Shown one piece after another: positions 50,656-59,701 of a stretch of 64,000 nucleotides of DNA. Numbering within the stretch: position 1 is the stretch's first letter; each line of letters starts with the position of its first letter. The translations under genes and the position numbers were made by a program. Below the pieces are notes generated by a model that saw only the letters and a program-made list of their open reading frames with translations, did not search any database and was not told the origin of the DNA. This DNA is from JAJVID01 sp963743425 (lineage in GTDB: Bacteria > Acidobacteriota > Blastocatellia > RBC074), in contig CAVUPU010000004.1 in the NCBI GenBank assembly GCA_963743425.1, positions 62,001 through 126,000 of the forward strand. Reading direction: 5' to 3'.

Positions 50656-50852
50656 CCTCGCCTGCAAGCTTCCGTGACTCGCTGCGTTCTGAGAAGCGAA
50701 GAGGATTGAAGGCCGCGGAACCAATCGCTCTCATCGGGCGTCAAAACAGCCGAATCGCGATTTGCCAGTTTGATTCGTGAAGTTTCGATCTTCGCGTCAC
50801 GTCGTGACGCTGGGGATTAGTGTGCCTATGTCAACGAAATGGAGAAGAAGAG

Positions 50853-53783
50853 ATGAAACGAAGATTTTTGCTCTCGTTGATCTGCGCGACGACGAGTTTT
50901 CTGGCTGTCGCGACCGCGTTCGCCAATCTCGGCCTCACAAGCAAGCCGGGGGGAGTTGAAGCAGTGACCCGCAAGGTCACGCAGGGCGCGTTACAGACGA
51001 TAGGTCGCGATGGACAGCCTCGCGCCGAATGCCCGCTCAAACACACAGACGTCAAAGCCGAAGTGAGCGGTCATCTCGCCCGCGTCACCGTCACCCAGGA
51101 GTTCCACAATCCGTTCCAGGAAAAGATCGAGGCCGTTTATGTATTCCCACTGCCGCAATCGGCGGCGGTAGACGATATGACGATGATCGTCGGCGACCGC
51201 AAGGTCAAAGGCAAAATCAAACGCCGTGAAGAGGCGCAGGCCATCTACGAAGCGGCGCGCGAAGCCGGCCAGACCGCGAGCCTGCTCGACCAGGAGCGAC
51301 CCAACATCTTCACGCAATCGGTGGCCAACATCGCCCCCGGCGCCGAGGTGAAGATCACGATCAGTTATGTCGAATTTCTGAAGTACGAAGACGGAATTTA
51401 TGAATTCGTTTTTCCGATGGTCGTCGGCCCGCGCTACATTCCGGGCCAGCCAACCGGCGAGCAAGCGTCCCGGCGAGGCCGCGGCTGGGCGCCCGACACG
51501 AACCAGGTTCCGGACGCCTCGCGCATCACGCCCAGAGTCGCTCCCAAAACCACGCGCGCGGGCCATGACATCTCGATCGAGGTCAAACTCGACACCGGCG
51601 TCCCGATTGACGGGTTGAAATCCACGCTGCACGAAATTGACGTCGCCCGTCCTGACAACCATCGCGCCGTCGTGCGGTTGAAAGACCAGGCGACGATTCC
51701 AAACAAGGACTTCATCCTCAAATTCGATGTCGCGGGCAAGAAGATTGCCGACGCGGTTATGACGCACAGCGGGGCGCAGGGCGGCTTCTTCACGTTGATC
51801 TTGCAGCCGCCGGAGCGCGTGACCGCTGCCGACGTCGCGCCCAAAGAACTGGTCTTCGTGATCGACACTTCGGGTTCGATGTCCGGATTTCCGATTGAGA
51901 AGGCGAAAGAGACGATGAAGCTCGCGCTCGACAACCTTTATCCCGACGATACTTTCAACCTGATCACATTCTCCGGCGACACTCACGTTTTGTTTCCTCA
52001 GCCGGTCCCGGCGACGCGAGAAAACCTGCTTCGTGCGCAGCGTTTTCTCGCGTCCCGTCAAGGATCGGGCGGAACCGAGATGATGAAGGCCATCCGCGCC
52101 GCGCTCGCCCCGTCCGATGAACAAGACCACGTCCGGATCGTCTGCTTTATGACCGACGGACACGTCGGCAACGATATGGAGATCATCTCCGAAGTCCAAA
52201 AACACCCGAACGCCCGCGTCTTCTCATTCGGCATCGGCTCGTCGGTGAACCGATTCCTGCTGGACAAAATGGCCGAACACGGTCGGGGCGAAGTCGAGTA
52301 TGTGACTCTGGAGGATGACGGATCGGCCGCGGCGCGTCGCTTCCACGAACGCGTGCGTAATCCTCTGCTGACCGACATCGAGATTGACTGGGCGGGATTG
52401 CCAGTCGCCGATGTCTATCCGAAACGTCTTACCGACCTGTTCAGTGTGAAGCCGTTGATCCTGACTGGGCGATACACGTCGGCTGCGCGCGGCGTGATCC
52501 GGTTGCGCGGCAATCTGGCCGGGCAGAACTTCGTGAAAGAGATCCCTGTCGAACTGCCCGATGCGCAAACCGAACACGACTCGCTGGCGACTCTCTGGGC
52601 CCGCACGCGAATTGACGACCTGATGAGCCAGGATTACGCCGGAATTCAGAATGACGATCCGCAACCGGATGTGCGCGAGGCAATTACTCAACTCGGATTG
52701 GAATACAAGTTGATGACGCAATTCACTTCATTCGTCGCGGTCGAAGAGATGACTGTGACTGATGGCGGCCAGCCGCGACGGATTGATGTGCCAGTAGAGA
52801 TGCCCGAAGGTGTGAGCCGCGAGGGGGTGTTTGGAGAAGAGAACAGCCAATTGTTTGGTCAAAGTAGTAAAGACAATCCGTTCGAGAAATTGGATTTGCT
52901 GGCACGATTATCGAGACCACCTAAAGCTCCTTACAAATCTGCCTCTCGCGGCGATGCGCGGACACGTGTAGGCAGCGGTGTCGGTCATGGCAAAGGCTCC
53001 GGCATCGGTTCCGGGAGTGGTCCAGGCTACGGACCAGGCAGTGGAGGCAATGCAGGAGGCGCTCCAGCAAGATTGGGAGGAGGAAACGCTCCGCCACCTC
53101 CACCACCATCCAAAGGTACCCCACCACAATTGTCGCTTGGCACAAACCTCAGAGTTCCCAGCAGCGTCTTGCAAGGCAGCGCGACCAAGAAAGTACAACC
53201 CACTTACCCTGAGATAGCCAGGACCGCGAGCGCGACCGGCGCAGTTCTAGTCCAGATCACGGTCAACGAGACTGGCGAGGTGATCAACGCGCGGGTCATC
53301 AAAAGCCATCCGATGTTCAACGACGCCGCTCTTCAAGCGGCGAAACAATGGCGCTTCAAGCCCATGGAACTTTCCGGCAAGCCGGTGAAGGCCACAGGCA
53401 TCCTCACCTTCAACTTCGGTTCAGGCGCGAACGCCGCGCCGAGCGAAAACCTGCCGATGACGCCGTTGACCGAAGAGCCGTTCAAAGAACGACCGCTCGC
53501 CAAGCTGCATCCGGCGGTCGCCACCATTATCGAACGATTGAAGAACAAAGACGCGAAGCCGGGAGCGGAGGAATTGAAATTCACGCGCGACGGCAAGGCC
53601 GAGATTCAGGTCTGGCTCGCGGACAAGTCGGCTGAGACCATCGAGCAATTGAAGAAGCTGGGCTTTGAAGCGATCCTCGATCCGCAATCGTCGAAATTGA
53701 TCATCGGGCGATTGCCGGTCGAGAAGCTCGCTGCGCTGGCTGAGCTTCCTGCGGTGAGATACATCGCGCCGCAGAATAAATAA
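50853..53783 (+). CDS. VIT-VWA protein with C-terminal TonB-like domain
   Basis: A 976-residue exported protein. Signal peptide (RRFLLSLICATTSFLAVATA), then a VIT domain (residues about 45-180: VTVTQEFHNPFQEKIEAVYV), a VWA domain with MIDAS (VFVIDTSGSMSGFPIEKAKE, near residue 350), a Gly/Pro-rich linker near residue 720, and a TonB C-terminal domain (PTYPEIARTASATGAVLVQI, ALQAAKQWRFKPMELSGKPV). A final segment of about 100 residues (PVEKLAALAELPAVRYIAPQ) recalls a module of secreted proteases. A periplasmic adhesion or scaffolding role is likely (inference). ATG 50853 follows GGAGAAGAAGAG. Confidence 0.88.
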   Translation: MKRRFLLSLICATTSFLAVATAFANLGLTSKPGGVEAVTRKVTQGALQTIGRDGQPRAECPLKHTDVKAEVSGHLARVTVTQEFHNPFQEKIEAVYVFPLPQSAAVDDMTMIVGDRKVKGKIKRREEAQAIYEAAREAGQTASLLDQERPNIFTQSVANIAPGAEVKITISYVEFLKYEDGIYEFVFPMVVGPRYIPGQPTGEQASRRGRGWAPDTNQVPDASRITPRVAPKTTRAGHDISIEVKLDTGVPIDGLKSTLHEIDVARPDNHRAVVRLKDQATIPNKDFILKFDVAGKKIADAVMTHSGAQGGFFTLILQPPERVTAADVAPKELVFVIDTSGSMSGFPIEKAKETMKLALDNLYPDDTFNLITFSGDTHVLFPQPVPATRENLLRAQRFLASRQGSGGTEMMKAIRAALAPSDEQDHVRIVCFMTDGHVGNDMEIISEVQKHPNARVFSFGIGSSVNRFLLDKMAEHGRGEVEYVTLEDDGSAAARRFHERVRNPLLTDIEIDWAGLPVADVYPKRLTDLFSVKPLILTGRYTSAARGVIRLRGNLAGQNFVKEIPVELPDAQTEHDSLATLWARTRIDDLMSQDYAGIQNDDPQPDVREAITQLGLEYKLMTQFTSFVAVEEMTVTDGGQPRRIDVPVEMPEGVSREGVFGEENSQLFGQSSKDNPFEKLDLLARLSRPPKAPYKSASRGDARTRVGSGVGHGKGSGIGSGSGPGYGPGSGGNAGGAPARLGGGNAPPPPPPSKGTPPQLSLGTNLRVPSSVLQGSATKKVQPTYPEIARTASATGAVLVQITVNETGEVINARVIKSHPMFNDAALQAAKQWRFKPMELSGKPVKATGILTFNFGSGANAAPSENLPMTPLTEEPFKERPLAKLHPAVATIIERLKNKDAKPGAEELKFTRDGKAEIQVWLADKSAETIEQLKKLGFEAILDPQSSKLIIGRLPVEKLAALAELPAVRYIAPQNK

Positions 53784-53786
53784 GTT

Positions 53787-53853
53787 CGTAGTCCCGCCTT
53801 CAGGGGAAAGGATTGGGAGCGCCAATCCTTTCCCCCTGAAGGCGGGACTACGA
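53787..53853. repeat. Intergenic palindromic repeat, same family as 43381-43448
   Basis: Arms TCGTAGTCCCGCCTTCAGG and CCTGAAGGCGGGACTACGA, extended by GGAAAGGATTGG and its complement, form a hairpin of about 67 bases directly after the VIT-VWA stop. The outer 19 bases are identical to the repeat inside the TIR-CHAT gene. Confidence 0.88.
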
Positions 53854-53861
53854 TCATCGTT

Positions 53862-54140
53862 CTACTCTTCGGACTCGTTTTCGCGTATGTAAGCGGTAAG
53901 GCCCTCGTCCGCCGCGATCAAAATCGAAGCCAGCTTCTTGGCCCTGGCGGCATCCTTGGCCAGTTTGCTCTTGGCCGCCGAGTCCTTGGCCTTTCCAGCC
54001 TGTTTATCCAGTTTGACTGATTTGGCAGTGAACAGGCTGGAGGCTGTCTTAAGCCCGTTTGAGCGATGATGATGAATGACTTGTTTATCGTCATTGATTG
54101 GACGCGCGAGTATTTCATCCCGGTCCGATTGATTGTTCTT
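53862..54140 (-). CDS. Possible small Ala/Lys-rich protein without normal start
   Basis: The minus frame open from 54140 to the TAG at 53862 encodes a C-terminal part with clear protein character (KLDKQAGKAKDSAAKSKLAK, then LASILIAADEGLTAYIRENE), rich in Lys and Ala helices. No ATG, GTG or TTG lies in the frame, so the gene may be frameshifted near 54080, where another frame offers ATG. No family is recognised. Confidence 0.3.
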   Translation of the reverse strand, partial: KNNQSDRDEILARPINDDKQVIHHHRSNGLKTASSLFTAKSVKLDKQAGKAKDSAAKSKLAKDAARAKKLASILIAADEGLTAYIRENESEE

Positions 54141-54308
54141 TCACGGTTCGATTTTTACCCGACAGCCTCTCTGTCGGAACCGCCCGAAATCGAATTTTCA
54201 AAGAACTTCGATGGCGGCGGAAGTTATCACGGGTGATGAATCCGCACCAAGGTGTTTGTGGAATGAGGCGCGCCCGCTGTTGGCAAATCAGCGATTGCTG
54301 AGAATGGC
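54141..54308. other. Intergenic, nothing recognised
   Basis: No ORF with family resemblance is seen between the small ORF and the PLP enzyme. A short inverted repeat CCGACAG/CTGTCGG lies near 54160-54177. Confidence 0.4.
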
Positions 54309-55457
54309 TCAGGCCGGCAAAGCCTCGATCAATCGGTCGATCTCTTCCCGCGTGTTGTAAAAATGGGGCGAGACTCGCAACCGACCTAACCTGGGCGTGG
54401 TGATGATACGACGGTCATTCAAAAGATGACAGAGTTCATTGGCTGAATATTTTTCGTGCTGGAGGCAGATGATCGCCGATTTCTCTCCGTCCCTGCGCGA
54501 GCTGGCTACGCGATAGCCGCGATCCGTCAATCTCTCCCGGAGGCGTTCGCAAAGATAATCGCCGAGATCGAGCAGATGGCTTTCGATCTTCTCGACCCCG
54601 ATTTGCAGGAACAACTCAATCGCCGCTCCCAAACCGGCCACGCCCGCGGTGTTCAAGGCGCCCGATTCGAATCGTCTCGCGTTGGGCGCGTAGGGCTGAT
54701 CGTAGTTGAAATAATCTTCGGGGTTGTTCACAGAGAGCCACCCGACCAGAGTCGGCTTAACTCGCTCCATGGCGCGACGGGAAACATAAAACAGCGCCAC
54801 GCCATCGGGGCCGAGCAGGAATTTATGGGCGTCCGCCGAGAGCGCGTCTATCGCGCAGGCCTCGACGTCTAGTCCGAGCGCGCCCAGTCCCTGAATCGCG
54901 TCGACGACGAACAGAGCGTCCCGCTCGCGGCAGTGACGGCCAATCGCCGCCATGTCGTTACGAAATCCGCTGGCGAATTCGACGAAGCTCAAAGCGACGA
55001 CGCGGGTGCGGTCATCGATCAGCTTCAGAATCTCCTCGGTCTCAAGGCGGCATTCGCGTTCGCGAGCCATCCTTACCTCAACGCCGAAATCGCGCTTGAT
55101 CCGCATCCACGGGACGACGTTGGCCGGGAATTCGCAATCGGCGGTGACTATGTTGTCGCCCGCGCGCCAATCGACTCCGTTCGCGATCATCGCCAAACCC
55201 GCCGAGGTATTGGGCGCGAAGGCTATCTCCTCGGGCGCCGCGTTGATCAATCGGGCCGCCAGTCCTCGTGTCTGTTTGATCGCTGCAATCCCTTCGTGGA
55301 AATGTACCGCGCCGTTCTCCAGCAGGTCGCGCGTATGTCGATTCATCCGTTCGTAAACAGAAGTCGAAATCGGGCAGACCGATGCATGATTGAGGTAGAC
55401 ATAGTTTTGAGTGACGGGAAAGAGTTTGCGAATTTCAGAGTTCATATAACCGATCAT
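54309..55457 (-). CDS. Class V aminotransferase-type PLP enzyme
   Basis: A 382-residue fold-type I PLP protein of the cysteine desulfurase/isopenicillin-N-epimerase-like group: YVYLNHASVCPISTSVYERM, EEIAFAPNTSAGLAMIANGV, VVALSFVEFASGFRND, FVVDAIQGLGALGLD, PLP lysine in LSADAHKFLLGPDG and RFESGALNTAGVAGLGAAI. Either the ATG at 55457, overlapping the permease stop as ATGA, or 55445 is the start. The frame is open upstream to 55988, but that part is antisense shadow of the permease. The reaction is uncertain. It is the last gene of the ABC exporter unit. Confidence 0.9.
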   Translation of the reverse strand: MIGYMNSEIRKLFPVTQNYVYLNHASVCPISTSVYERMNRHTRDLLENGAVHFHEGIAAIKQTRGLAARLINAAPEEIAFAPNTSAGLAMIANGVDWRAGDNIVTADCEFPANVVPWMRIKRDFGVEVRMARERECRLETEEILKLIDDRTRVVALSFVEFASGFRNDMAAIGRHCRERDALFVVDAIQGLGALGLDVEACAIDALSADAHKFLLGPDGVALFYVSRRAMERVKPTLVGWLSVNNPEDYFNYDQPYAPNARRFESGALNTAGVAGLGAAIELFLQIGVEKIESHLLDLGDYLCERLRERLTDRGYRVASSRRDGEKSAIICLQHEKYSANELCHLLNDRRIITTPRLGRLRVSPHFYNTREEIDRLIEALPA

Positions 55458-56590
55458 TGCCAACGGAAAATCTTCAGCGCGATCAGGAAACTGATCAGCC
55501 CCCAGATCGAAAGAATTGCGACGCCGGCGGCGTTCGCCCCGAGCGGCGCGCCGTCGTTCATCACCGCGCGTAATGTGTCGTTGAGCGCGGTCAACGGCAA
55601 GACTTTGATCAGCGGTTGAAGAAAGTCCGGGAACCGCGAAGCCGAAAAGAAACTGCCCGACAACAACCACATCGGCAGCATTACCAGGTTCATCAATCCC
55701 GACACGCCTTCGATCGTCCGCGGTCGCGCCGCGATGAGCAGTCCGATTCCCGCGAAGGCGAGCGACCCGATCAGCGAGATCAACATAAAGCTCAGCACCG
55801 AGCCGTGAATCTTCACGTTGAAGACGAGATAGGCGAAGGCGAGTACGGCCGCGACCTCCAGAACCAGAAAGACCAGACGCGAGAGCATAAACGACAACAG
55901 AAAATGCCACCGCTTCATCGGCGTCGCGGCCAACCGCTTGAGCAATTTCTGCGTGCGCGCCTGCACCAGGACGAAACCAAGCCCCCACATCCCGCTGCCC
56001 ATCAGGTTCAACCCGATCAGACCCGGAACCAGAAAATCAATGTATCGCGCGCCCGGCTCAGTAAAAGTCTGTTCGCGGATGTCCGCCACATCTTTGCGCC
56101 CCGCCGCGCGCTGCAACGCGTCATCAACGGCCAGACGCGCGATGCGGCTGTCGGGTCTCGCCGGATCGAAGCGGTAATCGAACTCGGTCGCAGCCCCTTC
56201 GCTTGTGGCGCTCGCGGCGGTTGTGGATCGAACAACCAGCGCGACTCTGCCGGTGCGCAGCGCCTGCGCCGCTTCGGCGGGAGCCATCACGACCGCGCGC
56301 AGATCGGCGGAGCGCGAGATGGCCGCGGCGGTTTCGGCGGCGTTCGCCGATAAGCTCTCGACCGCAACCGGCAGTTTTTCAGGCGCGGTGTCGCGAAACG
56401 CGATGCCGAGCGCAAACGCCAGCAGCAACGGAAAACCGAACACCCAGAAGACGGCTTCAGGCTGGCGCACGAATTCGCGTATTCTGGCAAGCGTCAGCTC
56501 GACCAGCGGATGCGTCCGCTTTCCGCTTTTCGATTCCGGCAACGAGCCGATTGCGACATCAGTTACCAGATTCCGGTCCGTTTCAGCCAT
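55454..56590 (-). CDS. ABC-2 type transporter permease
   Basis: A 378-residue protein. One N-terminal helix (AVFWVFGFPLLLAFALGIAF), an extracytoplasmic region of about 150 residues, then five helices (FVLVQARTQKLLKRLAATPM leads into them; LVFLVLEVAAVLAFAYLVF, MLISLIGSLAFAGIGLLIAA, LMNLVMLPMWLLSGSFFSAS). This is the ABC-2/YhgE-like export permease layout. Its ATG lies eight bases inside the 3' end of the ATPase gene. Substrate unknown. Confidence 0.92.
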   Translation of the reverse strand: MAETDRNLVTDVAIGSLPESKSGKRTHPLVELTLARIREFVRQPEAVFWVFGFPLLLAFALGIAFRDTAPEKLPVAVESLSANAAETAAAISRSADLRAVVMAPAEAAQALRTGRVALVVRSTTAASATSEGAATEFDYRFDPARPDSRIARLAVDDALQRAAGRKDVADIREQTFTEPGARYIDFLVPGLIGLNLMGSGMWGLGFVLVQARTQKLLKRLAATPMKRWHFLLSFMLSRLVFLVLEVAAVLAFAYLVFNVKIHGSVLSFMLISLIGSLAFAGIGLLIAARPRTIEGVSGLMNLVMLPMWLLSGSFFSASRFPDFLQPLIKVLPLTALNDTLRAVMNDGAPLGANAAGVAILSIWGLISFLIALKIFRWQ

Positions 56591-57581
56591 CGCGCAGCAT
56601 CCTCCCGGTCAGATTGACGAACACGTCTTCGAGCGTAGCCTGGTGAGTTGTGAGCTGGTCGAGTTTGAGGTTCTGTCTTTCAAGCTCGGCCAGCAGCGCC
56701 GGAAGCGCCGCCCCGATCTCGGAAACGGTCAACAGGTAGCTTCCCCCAATGGCGCCATTGGCCTCTTTGGTCTCCTTCGCGCGCATCCCGGTCACGCCGG
56801 GCAGACGGCGGAGCGGCGATTCCTGAAGCTCTCCCGCGTCGCTCGTGACGCTGAACTCGACGATCTGATCCGCGCCGAGCGAGGCGACCAATTCGCCCGG
56901 CGCGCCGAGAGCGATCACGCGCCCGTGATCCATAATCGCCACGCGATCGCACAGCCGCGCCGCCTCTTCCATATAATGCGTCGTCAGCATGATCGTGCCT
57001 CCGCCCGCGCGGAACTTTTCGATCACGCTCCATAGTTGCAGACGGGCCTGCGGATCCAATCCCGTCGTCGGCTCGTCCAGGAAGAGCAAGTCAGGCGCGC
57101 CCACCAACGCGCACGCGACCGCCAGCCGCTGTTTCTGCCCGCCCGACAGTTTGCCGACGCGCGCCTCCCGCTTCTCTTCGAGAGAGACCAGACTGATGAT
57201 GTGATCAACATCGCCGCCGCGGGCGTAAAAGCTGCGAAAGAGCCTCACAGTCTCTTCGACGCTGAGCTTGTCGGCCAGCTCGGTTTGTTGCAACGCCACG
57301 CCGATTCGCTCGCGCATCTCCTGGTCATCGCCCGTTCCCCAGCGCATCCCGAGCAACTCGACGTCGCCGCTATCGGCGTCCGTCAACCCCTCGAAGATTT
57401 CAACCGTCGTCGTCTTGCCTGCGCCGTTCGGCCCGAGCAGACCGAAACATTCGCCCGCGCGAACCTCCAGATCGAGGCCGTTGACCGCTGTCACATCTCC
57501 ATACTTTTTGACGAGCCCGTTGCAACGTAAAGCCGCGCGTTGCGAAGACTGTGTTGCAGCCGAATTTGTGATTGCTTTCAT
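56583..57581 (-). CDS. ABC-2 exporter ATPase
   Basis: A 332-residue ATPase: Walker A FGLLGPNGAGKTTTVEIFEG, signature GKLSGGQKQRLAVACALVGA, Walker B LLFLDEPTTGLDP and switch His in TIMLTTHYMEEA. A C-terminal domain of about 100 residues follows, as in drug and polysaccharide exporters. ATG 57581 (MKAITNSAATQ) is chosen; the longer frame enters the palindromic repeat 57591-57659. It drives the permease encoded downstream. Confidence 0.95.
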   Translation of the reverse strand: MKAITNSAATQSSQRAALRCNGLVKKYGDVTAVNGLDLEVRAGECFGLLGPNGAGKTTTVEIFEGLTDADSGDVELLGMRWGTGDDQEMRERIGVALQQTELADKLSVEETVRLFRSFYARGGDVDHIISLVSLEEKREARVGKLSGGQKQRLAVACALVGAPDLLFLDEPTTGLDPQARLQLWSVIEKFRAGGGTIMLTTHYMEEAARLCDRVAIMDHGRVIALGAPGELVASLGADQIVEFSVTSDAGELQESPLRRLPGVTGMRAKETKEANGAIGGSYLLTVSEIGAALPALLAELERQNLKLDQLTTHQATLEDVFVNLTGRMLRDG

Positions 57582-57590
57582 GTACAGTGG

Positions 57591-57659
57591 AACAGTACCG
57601 CGCGCGTAAGCAAGCGGCTGATCTGCGAAGGCCGCCACTTGCTTACGCGCGGTACTGTT
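57591..57659. repeat. Palindromic repeat forming the 3' end of the asparaginase gene
   Basis: AACAGTACCGCGCGCGTAAG and its near-complement ending GCGCGGTACTGTT form arms of about 28 bases. The distal arm supplies the last codons and the TAA stop (57643) of the asparaginase gene. It resembles the 50065-50153 repeat in the GTACCGCG core. Confidence 0.82.
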
Positions 57660-58701
57660 GGAGTTTGAAACAAGTCCTCACCGCGCCGACCTCGATCTTG
57701 CGATGATTGAAAACGGTCGACCTCGCATAACGCGCAAGCGCCGCGAGTTGATCGTCATCGAGCAATCCGAGCTGCCGCAATGTTTCGATCACCACGGGGT
57801 CGCGCGCGCGGCGGATGTCTCCGTCTTCGATCTTGACGGCGATGCCCAGGCCCTTCGGGTAACGCTCGTTCGGTTTCACACCCAGCAACTGCACCCCTTC
57901 AGCGCCGACTTTCGAAATGATCTCGCCGTTTGCGACGAGCATCAGGTCGGTGTCGAGACGGTCGCGCGTCCCGCCCACCATTTCGGGATATTCGATCATC
58001 GCATTGACCACGGCGTCGGCGGCTCGGGTGAGCTCCGGCTCGATCTCGGCGTGTCGAGCGCCGGCGAGCCGCGCGTAACTCCGCGCCATTGCCTCGACGC
58101 TCAGGCCGAAGACCGGGGCGCTGCATCCATCGACCGCTGTCTTGATTTCGTCAACAGGCGCGTCGGCGAAACGCGCCAGCGTCGAGAGAATCCGCCACTG
58201 AATCGGATGATCAGGGTCAAGGTAATTTTCCACCGGCTCGCCGATGTGTTTCGCAAACGCGAGCATTCCGGCGTGTTTGCCCGAACAGTTATTGTGCAGC
58301 GAGCGCGGCTCCCGGTTTTCGGCGCGAAGCCGTTTCGCGGAAGCGTCGTCAAACGGCATGTGCGCGCCGCACTTCAACGCCGATTCGTCCAGCGCGATCT
58401 TGTTCAGGATTGAAAGGACGGTTTCGAGATGGACGCTTTCGCCGCTGTGCGAGCCGGCGATCACGGCCAGTTCGCGCGGGGTGAATCCGTAACGCTCCGC
58501 AGCGCCGCTGGCGATTATCGGGATTGTCTGAAAGGGTTTTGCGGCGGAACGAAACCAGGCCGGCGTTCCGATGTCTCCGAGGCTCGCGACAATGGCGCCC
58601 GACGCGTCGACCACGGCGATGAATCCGCGATGGCGCGACTCGATCATCGAACCGCGCGTGGCTTCGACCAGAGCCGGCGTCTGATTGCCCGATTGATTCA
58701 T
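57643..58701 (-). CDS. Asparaginase II-family L-asparaginase
   Basis: A 352-residue protein of the thermolabile (Rhizobium-type) L-asparaginase family: VVDASGAIVASLGDIGTPAW, RSAAKPFQTIPIIASGAA, AVIAGSHSGESVHLETVL, SLHNNCSGKHAGMLAFAKHI and DGCSAPVFGLSVEAMA. It hydrolyses asparagine to aspartate and ammonia. The last residues (QQYRA) come from the inserted palindromic repeat. No signal peptide, so cytoplasmic. Confidence 0.92.
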   Translation of the reverse strand: MNQSGNQTPALVEATRGSMIESRHRGFIAVVDASGAIVASLGDIGTPAWFRSAAKPFQTIPIIASGAAERYGFTPRELAVIAGSHSGESVHLETVLSILNKIALDESALKCGAHMPFDDASAKRLRAENREPRSLHNNCSGKHAGMLAFAKHIGEPVENYLDPDHPIQWRILSTLARFADAPVDEIKTAVDGCSAPVFGLSVEAMARSYARLAGARHAEIEPELTRAADAVVNAMIEYPEMVGGTRDRLDTDLMLVANGEIISKVGAEGVQLLGVKPNERYPKGLGIAVKIEDGDIRRARDPVVIETLRQLGLLDDDQLAALARYARSTVFNHRKIEVGAVRTCFKLQQYRA

Positions 58702-58735
58702 AAGCGCGATGATAATCGAGCGTTTGGCAAAAGAA

Positions 58736-58861
58736 AATCAACCACAAGAAACGAAGATCGAGGATAGAGGATCGAGGATTGAAGATCGCAATTTCAGCCG
58801 CGATCTTCAATCCTCGATCCTCTATCCTCGATCTTCAATCCTCGTTTCTTCGTGGTTGATT
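58736..58861. repeat. Large inverted repeat with internal tandem GATCGAGGAT units
   Basis: The right arm (58800-58861) is complementary to the left arm (58736-58789) except for about eight bases missing in the left. The arms begin AATCAACCACAAGAAACGA and contain alternating GATCGAGGAT and GATTGAAGAT units. It fills the gap between the convergently spaced asparaginase start and the 3D-domain gene stop. The outer CCACGAAGAAACGA motif also occurs at 61215-61308. Confidence 0.88.
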
Positions 58862-59701
58862 CTACTTATTGCTGCGGCGAATCTTGCCCCAACGCAGAAC
58901 GTGCAGCTTTATCTGACGACGTCCGAAAATTCGCGCTTCACCTGATGAGCCCATCCATAGATCGACGATTTTGCCTTTGATTAATCGGCCAGTGTCCTGA
59001 ACGGTGTAAATGCCGGTATATCCTGGCGTGCTGATCTGCACGACGGAGCCGAGCGGGATCACTCGCGGATCGGCCGCGATCACTCCACGGCGGACATAGA
59101 CTCCGCTGGCGGTTTGCCCGCGCAGCGCGTAAGCCGTCGCCTGAAAGCTCGCCGGAGGTCCCAGAAGCTCCATGCTCGGACTCTCGAACGGACGCGAGCT
59201 CAATTTCGATTCGCTCGGATTGACTCTGAACCGGATTGAAGGATTGTTCAGCGAGAGTTTAGGCTCTGCGATTGCGGCGCGAATCATGCTCTTGGCTCCG
59301 ACTTCGCCCGCCGCGCCGCTCCCAGTCGCAATGGGCATAATCGCCCAGGAACGCGCCCTGATCTCGGTTCCGGCTTCGCTCGCTGCTATGCTCGGAGCTT
59401 TGTCCGGAGTATTCTCCGAAGCCTTCTCAGAGACTGGAGCCAACCTGGGCCTCAGCACTGGGAAGACAAGCGCGGCGTATACTTTCTCCAACTCAGAGAC
59501 CAGAGGCGCCTGGCCATTCAATTTAGGTTTACCTGGTTTGCTAATATCAGGCCATTCGGATGTGGAGGAAGAGACGCTGGAGGATACGGATGGTTGCGAT
59601 GATTGAGTCTGCGGAATCGCTGGATTTTGAGTTTGGATGCCTAAAAGATTGAACGTAGTTATACACGCTATTCCAACAGTTTTGTTAAAAGAGGAGCGCA
59701 T
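58862..59701 (-). CDS. Secreted 3D-domain protein
   Basis: A 279-residue exported protein. The N-terminus has a signal-like hydrophobic segment (VGIACITTFNLLGI), then about 170 residues of low complexity rich in Ser and Pro. The C-terminal 3D (double-psi barrel) domain has FQATAYALRGQTASGVYVRR, GVIAADPRVIPLGSVVQIST and the Asp-rich YTVQDTGRLIKGKIVDLWM. The domain is known from peptidoglycan-active enzymes such as MltA and Stc/Rpf-type proteins. It probably acts on the cell wall. Confidence 0.88.
   Translation of the reverse strand: MRSSFNKTVGIACITTFNLLGIQTQNPAIPQTQSSQPSVSSSVSSSTSEWPDISKPGKPKLNGQAPLVSELEKVYAALVFPVLRPRLAPVSEKASENTPDKAPSIAASEAGTEIRARSWAIMPIATGSGAAGEVGAKSMIRAAIAEPKLSLNNPSIRFRVNPSESKLSSRPFESPSMELLGPPASFQATAYALRGQTASGVYVRRGVIAADPRVIPLGSVVQISTPGYTGIYTVQDTGRLIKGKIVDLWMGSSGEARIFGRRQIKLHVLRWGKIRRSNK

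Noticed and set aside
54309..55988. One 559-residue ORF
   Set aside because: Residues before MIGYMNSEIRK are the antisense shadow of the ABC permease gene; the PLP enzyme starts at 55457 or 55445.
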